Notes: a model not told the origin generated them from the letters alone. Numbered from the stretch's first letter, positions 17,067 through 25,482 are shown. The stretch: 35,184 nt of DNA from Candidatus Merdivivens pullistercoris (GCA_017694935.1 JADIME010000009.1:1-35184), one strand, 5' to 3'. Numbers and translations are program-made.

Positions 17067-17960
17067 TCATGAAACTCCGAAAACATCTTCGGGATGCGTC
17101 CCGTAAGGCTCGACATGGACTACGATGTCATATACTTCCGGAATGTTTTCCCTGATATTATGCTCCACTTGAGTGGCCAAAGAATGTGCCTGTGAAAGAG
17201 TAAGGTTCCCGTCTGCCTCCACGTCGAGCGTTATCATGTATTTTCCTCCGATGCTCCTCGACCTTATCCTGTGGGGATGGCTTACGCCGTCCACTTTCCC
17301 GGTTGCATCGACAATCTTCTGATATACGGATGTGTCTTTTACCCCGTCCATCAACTCGACATTGGAGTCCATGAATATCTTTATTGCCGACCATATTATG
17401 AAACAACTTACTATAAGGGCCGTTACGGAGTCGAGAACAGGCATTTCGAGTATGAACGAGAAAAACAGTCCGATAAGTACGCTTAGCGATATGATCATGT
17501 CGTTGCGCATGTTGATTCCGTTTGCTATCAGCATGGACGACCCGGTCTTTTTGCCTACTCTCGTCTGGTACAGCGACAAAAGGAACTTGCACAGGATTGA
17601 TGCCGCCGTGACATATATCGCAATCATTCCCGGCATTTCCCTCTGGCTGTCGGAGAACAGTTGCCTGATACCCGACACGAGCATTTCCGCCCCGGCGAAA
17701 AATATTACCATCGAAAGTATCTTCGTGGCAATCGATTCGGCTTTAGCATAGCCGTACACGTATTTCTTGTTCGGTTTTTTCCCCATGATTTTGGCCGTGG
17801 CTATCATCACGATGGATATTGCCACGTCGGAGGCCGAGTCGATGCCGTCCCCGAGGACGGCAACACTGCCGCTTACAAAGCCTGTGATGATTTTTGCCGC
17901 CGCAAGTATCCCGTTTCCTGCTGTACTGACATACGATGCCCTCAGAATCTGCTTTTTCAT
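17067..17960 (-). CDS. cation diffusion facilitator (CDF) metal exporter
   Basis: Proton-coupled divalent metal exporter of the inner membrane, 297 residues. I placed the start at 17960 (MKKQILRASYV). An in-frame extension to 18071 only translates a dispersed repeat and is not credible. The metal site is in TM2 (D41-S-A-S-D45) and TM5 (N150-M-R-N-D154). In zinc-type CDFs the TM5 pair is His...Asp, so N150 is unusual and closer to manganese-type relatives. A cytoplasmic ferredoxin-like domain follows (about 205-290) with HPHRIRSRSIGGKYMITLDVEAD. The promoter box appears to be supplied by the adjacent repeat. Confidence 0.9.
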   Translation of the reverse strand: MKKQILRASYVSTAGNGILAAAKIITGFVSGSVAVLGDGIDSASDVAISIVMIATAKIMGKKPNKKYVYGYAKAESIATKILSMVIFFAGAEMLVSGIRQLFSDSQREMPGMIAIYVTAASILCKFLLSLYQTRVGKKTGSSMLIANGINMRNDMIISLSVLIGLFFSFILEMPVLDSVTALIVSCFIIWSAIKIFMDSNVELMDGVKDTSVYQKIVDATGKVDGVSHPHRIRSRSIGGKYMITLDVEADGNLTLSQAHSLATQVEHNIRENIPEVYDIVVHVEPYGTHPEDVFGVS

Positions 17961-17962
17961 GG

Positions 17963-18556
17963 TGCAAACATACGCAGAAGCCGAGAGCAATGCAAATTTA
18001 TTTGCATTGCCGAGGCGTGAACCGTATCTGTGCCGAAGGCAAAACATACGCAGAAGCCGAGAGCAATGCAATTTGCATTGGCCTGTTTCGTCCGGAGGAG
18101 CCGTGAGGACCTGGCCTCACGGATAGGATGGGCGCCCAGAGTTTGTACCGGGGGAAAGTGCTACGGTTTCACGGCAAATTGATTCACTTCCCCGGGAAGA
18201 ACGAGCGAGGGATACAGGCAGAATGGCGGTAGAGCCGAGAGCGCGATTCCTCCTTTGGGGAAAGTGCTACGGTTTCGCGGCAAATTGATTCACTTCCCCC
18301 CCCCAAAGAATACGACATTGCACTGGCAGATGCTTTTTTGAAAATTCCCGGAGCAACCGCAAATTGTCTAATTTATGCAAAGTTCTGTAAATAAATATAT
18401 TACACTGCTATAAGTTAAGCCGGCATGCTCCAGCAGGCCTGTTTTTACATGGCTGCCGGAGCAACTTAAAATTGTCGATATTTTACAACTTACACATTAT
18501 CATTGATTTACAGTGTAACGAATTGAGTCCGGGCGCTCCAGCAAATTCTATTTTTC
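17963..18556 (+). repeat. modular hairpin-rich dispersed repeat, copy A
   Basis: Non-coding, made of distinct modules. (1) 17963-18081: two copies of GCAAA(A)CATACGCAGAAGCC, each followed by a palindrome (perfect 11-base arms at 17987-18010; 18064-18080), with GCCGAGGCGTGAACCGTAT between. (2) 18148-18195 and 18257-18300: two copies of a hairpin with GGGGAAAGTG/CACTTCCCC stems. (3) 18305-18556: an AT-rich part with two related sub-units, each opening with GGAGCAAC and closing with GCTCCAGCA, sharing a central hairpin at 18427-18462. Modules 1-3 recur in inverse orientation at 34733-35184. It fills the whole gap between the CDF gene and the B12 operon. Confidence 0.85.
17965..17972 (-). promoter_or_regulatory. 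candidate -7 box of the CDF gene inside repeat edge
   Basis: Minus strand TATGTTTG, an exact TAnnTTTG match, ends 5 bases before the CDF start codon. It is part of the terminal GGCTTCTGCGTATGTTTGC of the dispersed repeat. Confidence 0.45.
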
Positions 18557-18579
18557 ATATCATGCAGGCAAGCCTGTTT

Positions 18580-20355
18580 TTACTGAACGATTTCCGCCGC
18601 GCCGCATATTTCGGTGGATATTTCGCCTATCCACCCGGCTTTGGCATTCACGCCTGTGCATATCTTGATGAAATCGATGTAGGCGAGCGAGGCGGGTTTT
18701 CCGTCGAATGTCACGGCATCGCTGATCCTGAAACGGTTTGTGCTGCCGTTGCCGTTGGCGGCCGTGCCATTGCCGTCGGATACTGCACCGTCCGTCATCG
18801 CGCCGTCCGTCATCGTTCCGCTCCCGTCAATGCCGGTTCTGTCAATCGGGCTGAAATTGTCGGCATAACCCCATTCGTATTCATGGTTTATCCAATAATT
18901 CGGGCCGGACTCTTCTGTGTTGGCGGCGAGCCTTGTGCCAATCAGGGTGAACGAGTCTTCTTCTATCCAAGAGGGATAGTAACAGTCCTGCGTGTGTACT
19001 CCGGACATATAGTCTATGGTCCCTGTGTTCCCGAGGTTGTCAGTCCATTGTACCGGCATCCCGGGAGCGGACGGCCTGTAATATGTGACTTCATAGTCGG
19101 CAAGCGTTTCCGGCTTGCCGTATTCGCTGCCCTTGAGTTCATACCATGTATCGTTGGGCTGTCCGTCTCCGTTCTCGTCCTGCATTACCCAGACGATTCC
19201 GGGTTCCGATGAGCCCTGGTATGAATTGCCTGTAATGGCGAAGTCATAGTCTCCCGAATTTTCTATGCTATGGTCGAATCCTAAGACAATGTAACCGCCG
19301 AATCCTCCGAGAGACACATACTGTCCGGCACTCAGCCGTTCTTCCGCGTGTCTTATGGCTTCTTCCATCGTAGCGGCCGTATAGCCTTCGTTGATGAATT
19401 GCCCCGGTGCCGGAACATAGCAGTATACCCTGTCCCATGACGGATTGCCGGTGGAAGGCCTCTTATAGGTGCCTTCGGGAGGACATACGTTGATTGCAAG
19501 TTCCTTGCTTACGGTAGTATGCCCGTTGGACATCGTGACGGTGGCGATATGCCTGTCCTGTTCCGAACCGGTATATTCCGGAGCCGTGAAAACATACCCG
19601 GGATCATCGCCGGACTGTACTTCCGAGCCGTTTATTTTCCACGTGTAAACTGCGCCATCCGCGTTTTTGATGCCGTATGGCCTGAGCTTGATGCTCCGCC
19701 CTTCGGCAACGTTGTATGTATCGCTTTCAAATGTCCATTCAAACGGGATTTCCGAGGGGTCAAGCACGTTGATTGTGAATGATTCGGTGTCCGAGCCGTC
19801 TTCGTTGCCCACGGTGAGGGACATGGAATATGTCCCGAGTTTTTCGCCTGTGAAAACGTAAGTCGTTTCAGTAGAAACTTCTTTCCCTTCCAATGACCAA
19901 GAATATGAGGCGTTTTCTCCGTTCTTTACGACAGGAATGATTTCGAGCGTGCTGCCGGAAGGGATGTTATATCCACCCTCCGGTACATTCAGGGATATGA
20001 CAGGTACAAGCAGCTCTGCCACGTCTATGCGGATTTCCTCCGAATCGTTTCCGGCGTCGTTGGTTACGGTGAGCATGACATATATGCTTCCGGGTTCCTT
20101 GAAAACATGTCTGAAAACGCTTTCGTCTGAAAGCACGCTGTCTTCCGTCTTCCATTCGTACACGGCATTTTCCCCGTTTTCTACTTTAGGGTCGATGGTA
20201 ATTTCCTTTCCGGCTTTTACCGTATAAATGCTTTCATCGAAATTTATGACCGGAGGCAGTCCCCCGTCTTTCGCGCATGAAAATGTCATCATGAAGGAGA
20301 GGGGGAACAGCAATGCCGCCCAGACGTGATATTTTACCGGTTTTGTATAATGCAT
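18580..20355 (-). CDS. btuH: PKD-repeat surface lipoprotein of the B12 operon, BtuH candidate
   Basis: Exported protein of 591 residues, probably a surface lipoprotein (signal sequence ending FSC, C27; the lipobox is not ideal). I chose the start at 20355 because upstream in-frame codons give no signal peptide. Residues about 35-300 hold three PKD/Ig-like repeats (each with Y.W and S.T.T.VTN.-type strands). The C-terminal domain (about 300-591) includes ENGDGQPNDTWYELKGSEY, WGYADNF and YIDFIKICTGV. This architecture matches proteins found in Bacteroidota cobalamin loci, where BtuH proteins bind B12 at the cell surface. The position after btuB and btuG supports that, but the symbol is tentative. 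A Gly/Asp/Thr-rich insert (DGAMTDGAVSDG) contains a 15-bp DNA repeat. Confidence 0.72.
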   Translation of the reverse strand: MHYTKPVKYHVWAALLFPLSFMMTFSCAKDGGLPPVINFDESIYTVKAGKEITIDPKVENGENAVYEWKTEDSVLSDESVFRHVFKEPGSIYVMLTVTNDAGNDSEEIRIDVAELLVPVISLNVPEGGYNIPSGSTLEIIPVVKNGENASYSWSLEGKEVSTETTYVFTGEKLGTYSMSLTVGNEDGSDTESFTINVLDPSEIPFEWTFESDTYNVAEGRSIKLRPYGIKNADGAVYTWKINGSEVQSGDDPGYVFTAPEYTGSEQDRHIATVTMSNGHTTVSKELAINVCPPEGTYKRPSTGNPSWDRVYCYVPAPGQFINEGYTAATMEEAIRHAEERLSAGQYVSLGGFGGYIVLGFDHSIENSGDYDFAITGNSYQGSSEPGIVWVMQDENGDGQPNDTWYELKGSEYGKPETLADYEVTYYRPSAPGMPVQWTDNLGNTGTIDYMSGVHTQDCYYPSWIEEDSFTLIGTRLAANTEESGPNYWINHEYEWGYADNFSPIDRTGIDGSGTMTDGAMTDGAVSDGNGTAANGNGSTNRFRISDAVTFDGKPASLAYIDFIKICTGVNAKAGWIGEISTEICGAAEIVQ

Positions 20356-20423
20356 GATTAAATAATCGTTTAAATGTTTATAAACGTTTAAAATGTTTTT
20401 GCAGCGGATGTAAAAATATATTT

Positions 20424-21605
20424 TTAAAGTGTTTTCAGCGATTTTGTGGTGAAAACTATGTGTGCGGGAATGTCGCCCGTCGTGGCCGACCATTTGCGCC
20501 GTCCGTCCGGGCCGAAACAATGGATGGTGCCCGGGCTGATATAGTCTTTGGCATCGGTTACGAAAAACTCTCCCGAACTGCGGTTTACGGCAATCCCGTA
20601 AGGAATTTGGATTATGTCTTCAGTGCCGTCCTTTATGAAATTGCGTGTCACGATGCTTTTTGTCGCCGTGTTCCAGATAGCGTATGAAATCTCATGCTTT
20701 CCGGTAATGTAATTGTATTCGGAACTGAGGACGTACAGGGAGTCCCCCGCAAGGGTCATCGTGCTGTTCGGCAGCAGGTCGAGGGTGTCCGTCACCTTGT
20801 CTGTGCGTGTGTCTATGATGAACGTTCTGGACGGGATTGTATAGTGGTCTCCGCGTGACGAGACGTAAAGGTTGCCGTAATTGTCCGGTTCTATCTTGTC
20901 CAGATTTATGCCTGTGTTTATTTTGTACATCTCTTCGAATGTCCCTAAGTCTATCACCGATACCGTACTATCGTAATCCGGAGCGCGGTAGCCTCCCGAG
21001 TTGGCCACATAGAGCTTGTTGCCTATGACGGCCATTTCTTCAGGCTGGTAGCCGACAATGCAGGAGTCCACGATCCGGAGCGAAAGCGTGTCTATCTTTG
21101 CCACGAATCCTATCCTTGCGTCGGAATCCATTTCTACCGGCCCGGCGTATGCGCTGACGTATGCATAGCCGTCCTTGAATGCAAGGTACCGGCAATTGGG
21201 CACGGCTATCTTGCCGAGGTGTTTGGCGGTGGATACGTCCATGACTTCCACATAATTGGAGCAATTTATCACCGCCCATAGTTTTCCCCCGTAGATTTTC
21301 AGGTCATTCCCGACATCCCCGAGGTCTTTTACCTCGTCAGGATTTATTTCCCCGAAAATGTTCCGGTGGTATATCCCTTCCGAGTAGTCGTAATAATCGA
21401 GCGATGCCTTGTTGCTCCCCATGTTCCCTTCGTTAAGCAGGAAAAATCCGCGTATATTCCCGCTGATGCTGTCCCAAGGGTTTACGGTGATTCCTTCGGA
21501 CGGCAGGATATAGTCTTCCTTGCGGCAGGAAGCCAAAGCCGTCATTGCCAGAGCCGTTGCCGCGATTATGATTCTTATTGTTGTCCTTCCTTTATCCATT
21601 GTCAT
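20424..21605 (-). CDS. btuG: BtuG-like surface cobalamin-binding beta-propeller lipoprotein
   Basis: Surface lipoprotein that captures vitamin B12 and passes it to BtuB. The 393 residues have a clear lipoprotein signal (ALASC, C27). A YncE/DUF5074-type beta-propeller follows, with repeated blade motifs (DVSTAKHLGKIAVPN, KIDTLSLRIVDSCIVG, VSVIDLGTFEEMYKINTG, FIIDTRTDKVTDTLDLL). The segment GSNKASLDYYDYSEGIYHRNIF is like that of characterised BtuG proteins as I recall them. The gene is 26 bp downstream of btuB and under the same riboswitch leader. Known BtuG proteins form a lid on BtuB and bind cobalamin extremely tightly; that this one does so is inferred from family and context. Confidence 0.85.
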   Translation of the reverse strand: MTMDKGRTTIRIIIAATALAMTALASCRKEDYILPSEGITVNPWDSISGNIRGFFLLNEGNMGSNKASLDYYDYSEGIYHRNIFGEINPDEVKDLGDVGNDLKIYGGKLWAVINCSNYVEVMDVSTAKHLGKIAVPNCRYLAFKDGYAYVSAYAGPVEMDSDARIGFVAKIDTLSLRIVDSCIVGYQPEEMAVIGNKLYVANSGGYRAPDYDSTVSVIDLGTFEEMYKINTGINLDKIEPDNYGNLYVSSRGDHYTIPSRTFIIDTRTDKVTDTLDLLPNSTMTLAGDSLYVLSSEYNYITGKHEISYAIWNTATKSIVTRNFIKDGTEDIIQIPYGIAVNRSSGEFFVTDAKDYISPGTIHCFGPDGRRKWSATTGDIPAHIVFTTKSLKTL

Positions 21606-21631
21606 TTAATTAGAACGAAATCATTTAATAA

Positions 21632-23794
21632 TCAAAACGAGTAGCCCAGTGTTATCTTAAAGTTGGTTCCCGGCATCGGGTACCATTTCACCACTTCGTA
21701 TTGCTGGTTGAAAATATTGTTCACATCCAACGTGACGGACAATTCGGTGTCTCTGATGCCGAATGTCTTCGCTATCGAGATGTCGCTTGTGTACCAAGGC
21801 TGTATGTAGTTTACCGGTATGTTTCCCCCGAGCATCCATCTTTCTCCCGTGTATATGAAACTGTAGTTGAAACTCCATGTCCCGTATGTGCAGTTTATGA
21901 CGGCAGAGCCGCTGTGTACGGGAACGTAAGGTATCTGGTCTCCGTAGTAATCTTCCACTCCCGGGCCCAGATCCTCGCCCTTTTTTTCCTCCGTAAAGTC
22001 CTGTGCTCTTTGGAACGTGTATGAGAGCCTTGCCGTAGCTTCTACCTCGCCGAATCTGAACGAAGGCGCGAGCATTATGTCGATTCCTTTGATCCTGACT
22101 AATCCGAGATTTACCATGGTCCAAACCAACTGGTTGGATGTAGGTGTCGCTATTATCTTGTCCTTTACAGTGTTGTAGTATGCATCGGCGGTAGCTTCGA
22201 TGCCGGCGAAGACGCCTTTTGCGAAGCGTTTCCTATAGGCGGCTCCTATATCGTACTGTGTAGTGTATTCCGGCCTCAGATCCCGGCTGCCTGTCTGTAC
22301 GTAATACAGGTCGTTGAATGTCGGCATCCTGAATATTTTCTTGTAAAAAGCCCTGAATGTCAGGTCGGTCTTTTTCCACGGCCTGTACGAAAGGATGGCG
22401 GCGGGGGCAAAGATGTTCTTGTCCTTTGCCGGCTCTATGTCCTTGCGTTTTCCCATGTCATGCACGTAGGTGTACAGTACGCTTGCCTGCATGTCCAGGC
22501 CGCAGTCGAGGTTGAAAGACGTTGCGAGAGCGGCGAGCGCGGTAATCCTCCGCGGCTGGATGAAATTGGCGTTGAACATGTCCGTCCCTTTGGCATCGAG
22601 CCTGTTCCATTGCAGGTCGGCCGCGAGATTTATGTGCCAGAACCTGAATGGCGAAAACAGGTGAGAGGTGGTAAAATACAGTTCCTGCTGCCAGTAATGG
22701 TTGTCCATCGGCTGCACCGTGCTTTCCGGCGGCATGACGTAGTTCATGTAGTCATTGGAGTACTTTGCCCTGAACCTGTAACTGTATGTCTTGCTCACTG
22801 TCTGTGTAAGCGAGGTCTGTATGAAGATGTTCCTGTCCTTCTGCCGGTCTTCGTTCAGGAGCGAAATGCCGTAGTCTTCTTTTACGGCAGCCCCGGGATA
22901 ACCCCTGTCGGAGTTGTAGAAATAGATTTTCGCGTCCCAGTCCCCTCCGCGTATTTTCCCGAAAACAGCCGCTTCCGCCCTTATCGAGAACACGTCCCCG
23001 TTGCGGCGTGTTTCGGTCGTGTCGTACCCTCCGCCGTCCAGTCCGGTCTTCTTGTACCGGAACTTGTATTTTCCCGAAGTGTTCATGACTTCGGCGTTTA
23101 CGGACGAGCTCACCCTGTCGTTGATTTTGAAATCCCATGTAAGTGAGCCGTCTATCAGGTCGAACGAACCTGTCCTAATCTTAATGTCGAAGTTGTTTCT
23201 TTTTTCCCCGAAGACAGGCCTTCTGCTTCTCATGTAAAATGCCGCCGCCGAAGCGAAATCCTTGGCCGATTGGAAGATGTCGCTTTTCTGCCCGTTATAT
23301 ACGGAAATCATTTCCATGTTGTCCATCGAAAACCGTCCGAGATCCACCGTCCCGTTCTGTGCGTTTCCTATCTGTATCCCGTCGTAAAAGACACCCACAT
23401 GCTGGCTTCCGAGGCTTCTTACATTCACCGTCTTCAATCCGCCTATGCCGCCGTAATCCTTTATCTGTACGCCGGAAAAATATCTTAGCGCGTCAGTTAC
23501 TGAATTTGCGCTCAGTTTTTTAAGTTGCTCTCCGGCAAGAGTCTGGGACGGGATGATTTCAGATTTTCTTACGGCTGTCACCACGGCTTCGTCGAGAGTG
23601 TCCACTTTTATTTTAGAGGTATCTGTCTTGACCGTCTTCGGGATGCCGGCATCTTCAGTCCGGATGCTGTCAGTGACCGCGGGCGTGAAACCGGCGGGGC
23701 AAGACTCTGGAACAGGTGCGGCCATGACAAATGGTGCGGCGATGAAAATCGTCGCTATACATGAAAATATGACCGCCAACAATGTTTTTTTCAT
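21632..23794 (-). CDS. btuB: TonB-dependent cobalamin receptor BtuB
   Basis: Outer-membrane receptor importing vitamin B12 or other corrinoids with TonB energy. The start at 23794 gives a signal peptide (MKKTLLAVIFSCIATIFIAA...) and 720 residues; the longer frame reads into the leader RNA. A TonB-box-like DEAVVTA lies at about 68-74. The plug domain is about 80-190, with GVQIKDYGGIGGLKTVNVRSLG. The 22-strand barrel ends in the aromatic C-terminus TLGYSF. A cobalamin riboswitch lies directly upstream, which makes the B12 assignment strong. There is no CarboxypepD_reg or STN domain. btuCDF genes for inner-membrane transport are not in the window. Confidence 0.93.
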   Translation of the reverse strand: MKKTLLAVIFSCIATIFIAAPFVMAAPVPESCPAGFTPAVTDSIRTEDAGIPKTVKTDTSKIKVDTLDEAVVTAVRKSEIIPSQTLAGEQLKKLSANSVTDALRYFSGVQIKDYGGIGGLKTVNVRSLGSQHVGVFYDGIQIGNAQNGTVDLGRFSMDNMEMISVYNGQKSDIFQSAKDFASAAAFYMRSRRPVFGEKRNNFDIKIRTGSFDLIDGSLTWDFKINDRVSSSVNAEVMNTSGKYKFRYKKTGLDGGGYDTTETRRNGDVFSIRAEAAVFGKIRGGDWDAKIYFYNSDRGYPGAAVKEDYGISLLNEDRQKDRNIFIQTSLTQTVSKTYSYRFRAKYSNDYMNYVMPPESTVQPMDNHYWQQELYFTTSHLFSPFRFWHINLAADLQWNRLDAKGTDMFNANFIQPRRITALAALATSFNLDCGLDMQASVLYTYVHDMGKRKDIEPAKDKNIFAPAAILSYRPWKKTDLTFRAFYKKIFRMPTFNDLYYVQTGSRDLRPEYTTQYDIGAAYRKRFAKGVFAGIEATADAYYNTVKDKIIATPTSNQLVWTMVNLGLVRIKGIDIMLAPSFRFGEVEATARLSYTFQRAQDFTEEKKGEDLGPGVEDYYGDQIPYVPVHSGSAVINCTYGTWSFNYSFIYTGERWMLGGNIPVNYIQPWYTSDISIAKTFGIRDTELSVTLDVNNIFNQQYEVVKWYPMPGTNFKITLGYSF

Positions 23795-23832
23795 CTTTGT
23801 CTGTATCCTTTCCCATTCTCCGCAGGAATAAT

Positions 23833-23853
23833 GAAGCCGCGCCCGGCGGCTTC
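23833..23853 (-). promoter_or_regulatory. expression-platform hairpin in btuB leader
   Basis: Perfect 8-base stem GAAGCCGC/GCGGCTTC with a 5-base loop, between the aptamer and the btuB start codon. It is placed where a switching helix or the kissing-loop partner of the cobalamin aptamer would lie. No U-tract follows, which fits translational rather than transcriptional control. The role is inferred. Confidence 0.5.
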
Positions 23854-23921
23854 CTCGAAACGGCCTGTAGGTTCTGAATCTTGGAAAATTCATTGTCCTC
23901 CGGACTGTTTCCGAACAAATG

Positions 23922-24193
23922 CAACGGCAGGTCTCCTGGCTCGTCCCGGCCGCAACGCCTTCCCGTTATCGAAGCTTTCCTGAGTGTTTGGTGACGATTG
24001 TTTCGTCCTTTAAACTGCCTGTCAGGTTGCCTTCGGAAGCTGCCGTTTGGGACATCTTCTTAAAACAGTGGCTGTCGAGTGTGCGGCCTTGCCCTTTGCG
24101 CAAGGGCGGAACTTACAGTAGCGGGAACTGCATCCGGTTTTCACGGATTTCCCTTTTATCATCGGGCTCCGGCCGGAGCCCGATGAACCGTTA
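23922..24193 (-). promoter_or_regulatory. cobalamin riboswitch controlling btuB-btuG-btuH
   Basis: Read on the minus strand, the conserved aptamer parts occur in order: TAAAAGGGAA, CCGTGAAAACCGG, GCAGTTCCCGCTACTGTAAG, and the B12 box GAGCCAGGAGACCTGCC (about 23926-23942). P1 pairs AACGG near 24190 with CCGTT near 23925. The P2 position holds a perfect 28-bp palindrome (24159-24186). About 130 bases of leader separate it from btuB. Family knowledge predicts repression of the operon when adenosyl- or methylcobalamin is plentiful. Confidence 0.93.
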
Positions 24194-24200
24194 CAGGCGG

Positions 24201-24208
24201 CAAAGATA
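24201..24208 (-). promoter_or_regulatory. candidate -7 box of the B12 operon
   Basis: Minus strand TATCTTTG, an exact TAnnTTTG match, about 8 bases before the riboswitch P1 strand. This is the expected spacing for a transcript that begins just ahead of the aptamer. Confidence 0.55.
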
Positions 24209-24256
24209 TGAAAAAATCAGAACGAAAGTATTTTATTAGCGATTTATTTTCGATGG

Positions 24257-24270
24257 TTATCCGCAAAATT
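24257..24270 (-). repeat. single copy of the TTTTGCGGATAA motif
   Basis: The plus strand reads TTATCCGCAAAATT, as in the inverted pairs at 16595-16650 and 33711-34102. The copy here is unpaired and points leftwards, towards the B12 operon leader. It lacks the T of the -7 consensus (AAATTTTG). Confidence 0.5.
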
Positions 24271-24306
24271 TTAAAGGCTCCTAAACACTTTCTCAAGATT
24301 TATATG

Positions 24307-24314
24307 TAAGTTTG
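24307..24314 (+). promoter_or_regulatory. candidate -7 box of argF
   Basis: TAAGTTTG, a TAnnTTTG match, about 50 bases ahead of the argF start codon in an AT-rich leader. The -33 element is not convincing. Confidence 0.45.
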
Positions 24315-24365
24315 CATCATTAAAACCTATGAATATCCTTTAACAGGATAATAAAACGTAATTAT

Positions 24366-25358
24366 ATGGAAAACAGGCATTTTTTGAAATTGTTGGACTT
24401 TACGTCCGATGAGATCGGGCATCTTGTGGATCTTGCCCGCAGATTGAAAGAGGAAAAAAGACAGGGGAACGAGACGAAATATCTTTCAGGCAAGAATTTC
24501 GCGCTGATATTCGAAAAGGACTCGACACGGACCCGTTGCTCCTTTGAGGTGGCTGCCGGCGACCAGGGGGCGAATACGACATATCTCGGACCGTCCGGCT
24601 CGCAGATAGGCAAGAAAGAGAGCATAGCCGATACGGCGAGGGTGCTGGGGCGCATATACGACGGCATAGCCTACAGGGGATTCGGGCAGGAAAGGGTGGA
24701 GTCCCTTGCGCAATACGCGGGAGTGCCTGTATGGAACGCTCTTACCAACGAGTCCCATCCTACGCAGATACTGGCAGACCTGCTGACAATGTCCGAACAT
24801 TCGTCCAAGCCGTTCAATGAGATGAAATTCTGTTATTTAGGGGATGCGCGTTACAATATGGCCAACTCGCTGATGGTCGGCCTGGTGAAGATGGGCATGG
24901 ATTTCCGTATCGCCGCCCCGTCCGGATTTTTCCCGGACAAGAGGCTGGTGGGCGAATGCACCGAGATAGCCGCGCATACGGGAGCCAAGATAACCATTAC
25001 GGAGAATGTCGGAAAGGCTGTCGAAGGATGCGATTTCCTTTATACCGACGTATGGGTTTCCATGGGCGAGCCTTGGGAAGCATGGGAAGAACGCATATCC
25101 CTGATGATGCCGTATCAGGTCAATGCTTCGGTAATGGAAAAATGCAAGAATCCTGACGTGAAATTCATGCATTGCCTGCCGGCTTTCCATAACCTTGAAA
25201 CGGAAACGGGGCGGAAAGTGTATGAAAAGTTCGGTGTTTCCGAGCTTGAGGTTTCGGACGAAGTGTTCGAAAGCCCGGCATCCATAGTGTTCGACGAGGC
25301 GGGAAACAGGATGCATACGATAAAGGCGGTCATGGTTTCTTCCGTGGCGGGATTGTAG
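24366..25358 (+). CDS. argF: ornithine carbamoyltransferase
   Basis: Cytoplasmic enzyme making citrulline from ornithine and carbamoyl phosphate, or the reverse in arginine catabolism. The 330 residues are close to E. coli ArgI in length and sequence. Carbamoyl-phosphate binding: STRTRCSFE (about 57-65) and the HPTQ loop in [14 protein letters not shown]. Ornithine binding: DVWVSMGE (SMG loop) and the catalytic HCLPAFH. The C-terminus is [18 protein letters not shown]. The SMG loop indicates true ornithine specificity, unlike the acetyl- or succinyl-ornithine enzymes of some Bacteroidota. No other arginine genes are nearby, so biosynthetic or catabolic use is open. A terminator follows. Confidence 0.95.
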   Translation: MENRHFLKLLDFTSDEIGHLVDLARRLKEEKRQGNETKYLSGKNFALIFEKDSTRTRCSFEVAAGDQGANTTYLGPSGSQIGKKESIADTARVLGRIYDGIAYRGFGQERVESLAQYAGVPVWNALTNESHPTQILADLLTMSEHSSKPFNEMKFCYLGDARYNMANSLMVGLVKMGMDFRIAAPSGFFPDKRLVGECTEIAAHTGAKITITENVGKAVEGCDFLYTDVWVSMGEPWEAWEERISLMMPYQVNASVMEKCKNPDVKFMHCLPAFHNLETETGRKVYEKFGVSELEVSDEVFESPASIVFDEAGNRMHTIKAVMVSSVAGL

Positions 25359-25421
25359 GCGGTTCCCTGCCGCGCTGAAGATCACGGTATCGCAGACTAC
25401 GGTATCGCCTGAAGAACCATC

Positions 25422-25446
25422 CCGCTAAGGAAGCGGTATTTTTTTG
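25422..25446 (+). terminator. intrinsic terminator after argF
   Basis: Stem CCGCT/AGCGG with a 5-base loop, followed by TATTTTTTT. It lies 64 bases after the argF stop. Confidence 0.75.
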
Positions 25447-25453
25447 AATTTTT

Positions 25454-25482
25454 AATGAAGCCCGGCAAATCGGGCATTCATT
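25454..25482 (+). other. hairpin in uvrB leader
   Basis: Inverted repeat AATGAA-GCCCG / CGGGC-A-TTCATT, with one bulged base and a 6-base loop, 20 bases ahead of the uvrB start. It could be a second terminator (TTTTG follows) or a leader structure affecting uvrB. Confidence 0.5.

Noticed and set aside
17961..18071. N-terminal extension of the CDF protein
   Set aside because: It translates the palindromic repeat; the ATG at 17960 gives a normal family N-terminus.
17963..18081. Possible CRISPR array because of repeated palindromic units
   Set aside because: Only two units, unequal length, no regular spacers and no cas genes in the window.
18472..19212. A 246-codon plus-strand frame overlapping the repeat and the BtuH-like gene
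   Set aside because: Its N-terminus translates the dispersed repeat and the rest is antisense to the lipoprotein gene.
20356..20423. AT-rich inverted repeat (GTTTATAAAC) between btuG and the BtuH-like gene as a terminator
   Set aside because: The stem is A/T only and short; there is no reason to think it stops transcription.
23795..23893. N-terminal extension of BtuB
   Set aside because: It runs into the riboswitch leader; the signal peptide begins at 23794.
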